Assembly (NCBI GenBank): GCA_035455445.1
Contig: DATIFC010000108.1
Location: forward strand, 1 to 13,490
Origin: AC-32 sp035455445
GTDB taxonomy: Bacteria; Actinomycetota; Thermoleophilia; Gaiellales; Gaiellaceae
Length of the DNA stretch: 13,490 nt
Reading direction: 5' to 3'
Shown: positions 13,052 to 13,490 of the stretch, in pieces
Position numbering within the stretch: the stretch's first letter is position 1
Layout: the number at the start of each line of letters is the position of its first letter
Position numbers and translations under genes: made by a program
Notes under the pieces: model-generated
Told to the model about the DNA's origin: nothing
The model's database searches: none
The model's input: only the letters and a program-made list of their open reading frames with translations

Positions 13052-13490
13052 CGCCGCCGAAGTAGTGGTGCGGCGCGGGCCACTCCCGCACCTCGAGCCC
13101 CTCCGCGCGCAGCGCGGCGACGACCTCCTCTCCGAGCCCCGGCTCGAGGTGGACGAGCCCGGAAACAGGGTGCAGGCGTGCCCGCGCGACCGCCTCGTCG
13201 GCCGGCAGCCCTTCGTCCAGGATGCCGGCGACGACCTGCACGAGCGCGCTCCGCAGGCGGGTTCCCCCGGCGGCGCCCGCGGCGAGCGCAAGGCCCGCTT
13301 CGTCGAGCGCGATCAGCGGCGACATCATGCTCTGCATCCGCTCGCCCGGCTCGAGCGGGCCGCGAACCAGGTCGGCCTCGCCGAGCATGCTGTTCAGGTG
13401 CAGGTCGAGCCCGGGCACGAAGTCGCCCGAGCCGAGTCCGAGGCTCGAGGTGAGCACGCACGCGTTGCCGTCCCCGTCGACGACGGCGAT
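12975..13490 (-). CDS. gamma-glutamyltransferase, C-terminal part (runs off the right edge)
   Basis: The last 171 codons of a gene whose start lies beyond the window. The visible part matches the small subunit of gamma-glutamyltransferases, N-terminal-nucleophile enzymes that cleave and transfer the gamma-glutamyl group of glutathione and similar peptides. Features are VVDGDGNACVLTSSLG, SMMSPLIALDEAGLALAAGA, GGTRLRSALVQVVAGILDEG, an ARLHPVSG segment, and the closing HHYFGGVSVV then AGDPRRSGG. The catalytic Thr, a few residues before the first of these, lies outside the window. Whether the protein is exported cannot be seen. Its last 77 bases overlap, on the opposite strand, the zinc-ribbon protein 2 gene. 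An internal GTG at 13457 is not the true start because the coding frame continues to the edge with family motifs. Confidence 0.9.
   Translation of the reverse strand: MAVVDGDGNACVLTSSLGLGSGDFVPGLDLHLNSMLGEADLVRGPLEPGERMQSMMSPLIALDEAGLALAAGAAGGTRLRSALVQVVAGILDEGLPADEAVARARLHPVSGLVHLEPGLGEEVVAALRAEGLEVREWPAPHHYFGGVSVVARAGAAGDPRRSGGAATAPLR

Overview
The window is chromosomal DNA of very high G+C with many GTG starts, at least two promoters that look leaderless, and almost no spare sequence. The gene order, the gene lengths and the style of the HelD-like ATPase fit an actinobacterial lineage. My best guess is a Thermoleophilia-type organism (Gaiellales/Solirubrobacterales), but nothing here is diagnostic. 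I see no tRNA, rRNA, CRISPR array or insertion sequence.

Region 1 (1-3706) is accessory or regulatory. It opens with the tail of a VOC/glyoxalase-fold protein. On the minus strand follow a HelD/HelR-like UvrD-family ATPase (993-2936) and an alpha/beta hydrolase (121-990) that starts two bases after the ATPase stop. Divergently, on the plus strand, lie a PadR-family regulator (3120-3518) and a 61-residue protein with a His-rich N-terminus and a helical, probably coiled-coil, body (3521-3706). The 183-bp divergent region holds two copies of a 23-bp sequence built on AGTAACA-GAC-TGTTACT. One copy covers the -35 region of the ATPase gene. Both genes look leaderless. This is the best candidate for a little-described regulated module: PadR plus a His-rich partner controlling an RNA-polymerase-associated ATPase and a hydrolase.

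Region 2 (3707-12569) is the conserved transcription/translation operon: rimP, nusA, rnpM (ylxR), infB, ylxP, then rbfA, nrnA, truB, ribF. Most junctions overlap by 4-32 bases, so translation is probably coupled. Three things stand out. The rimP leader holds a strong intrinsic terminator with a competing upstream hairpin, which looks like an attenuator. NusA carries a C-terminal Cys3His motif and a long acidic tail. A secreted LVIVD-repeat protein (8414-9655) is inserted antisense between ylxP and rbfA and splits the operon.

Region 3 (12570-13490) holds two small tandem zinc-ribbon proteins that resemble each other (CLDCG...CPxCG...GW). The second overlaps the 3' end of a minus-strand gamma-glutamyltransferase gene that runs off the right edge.
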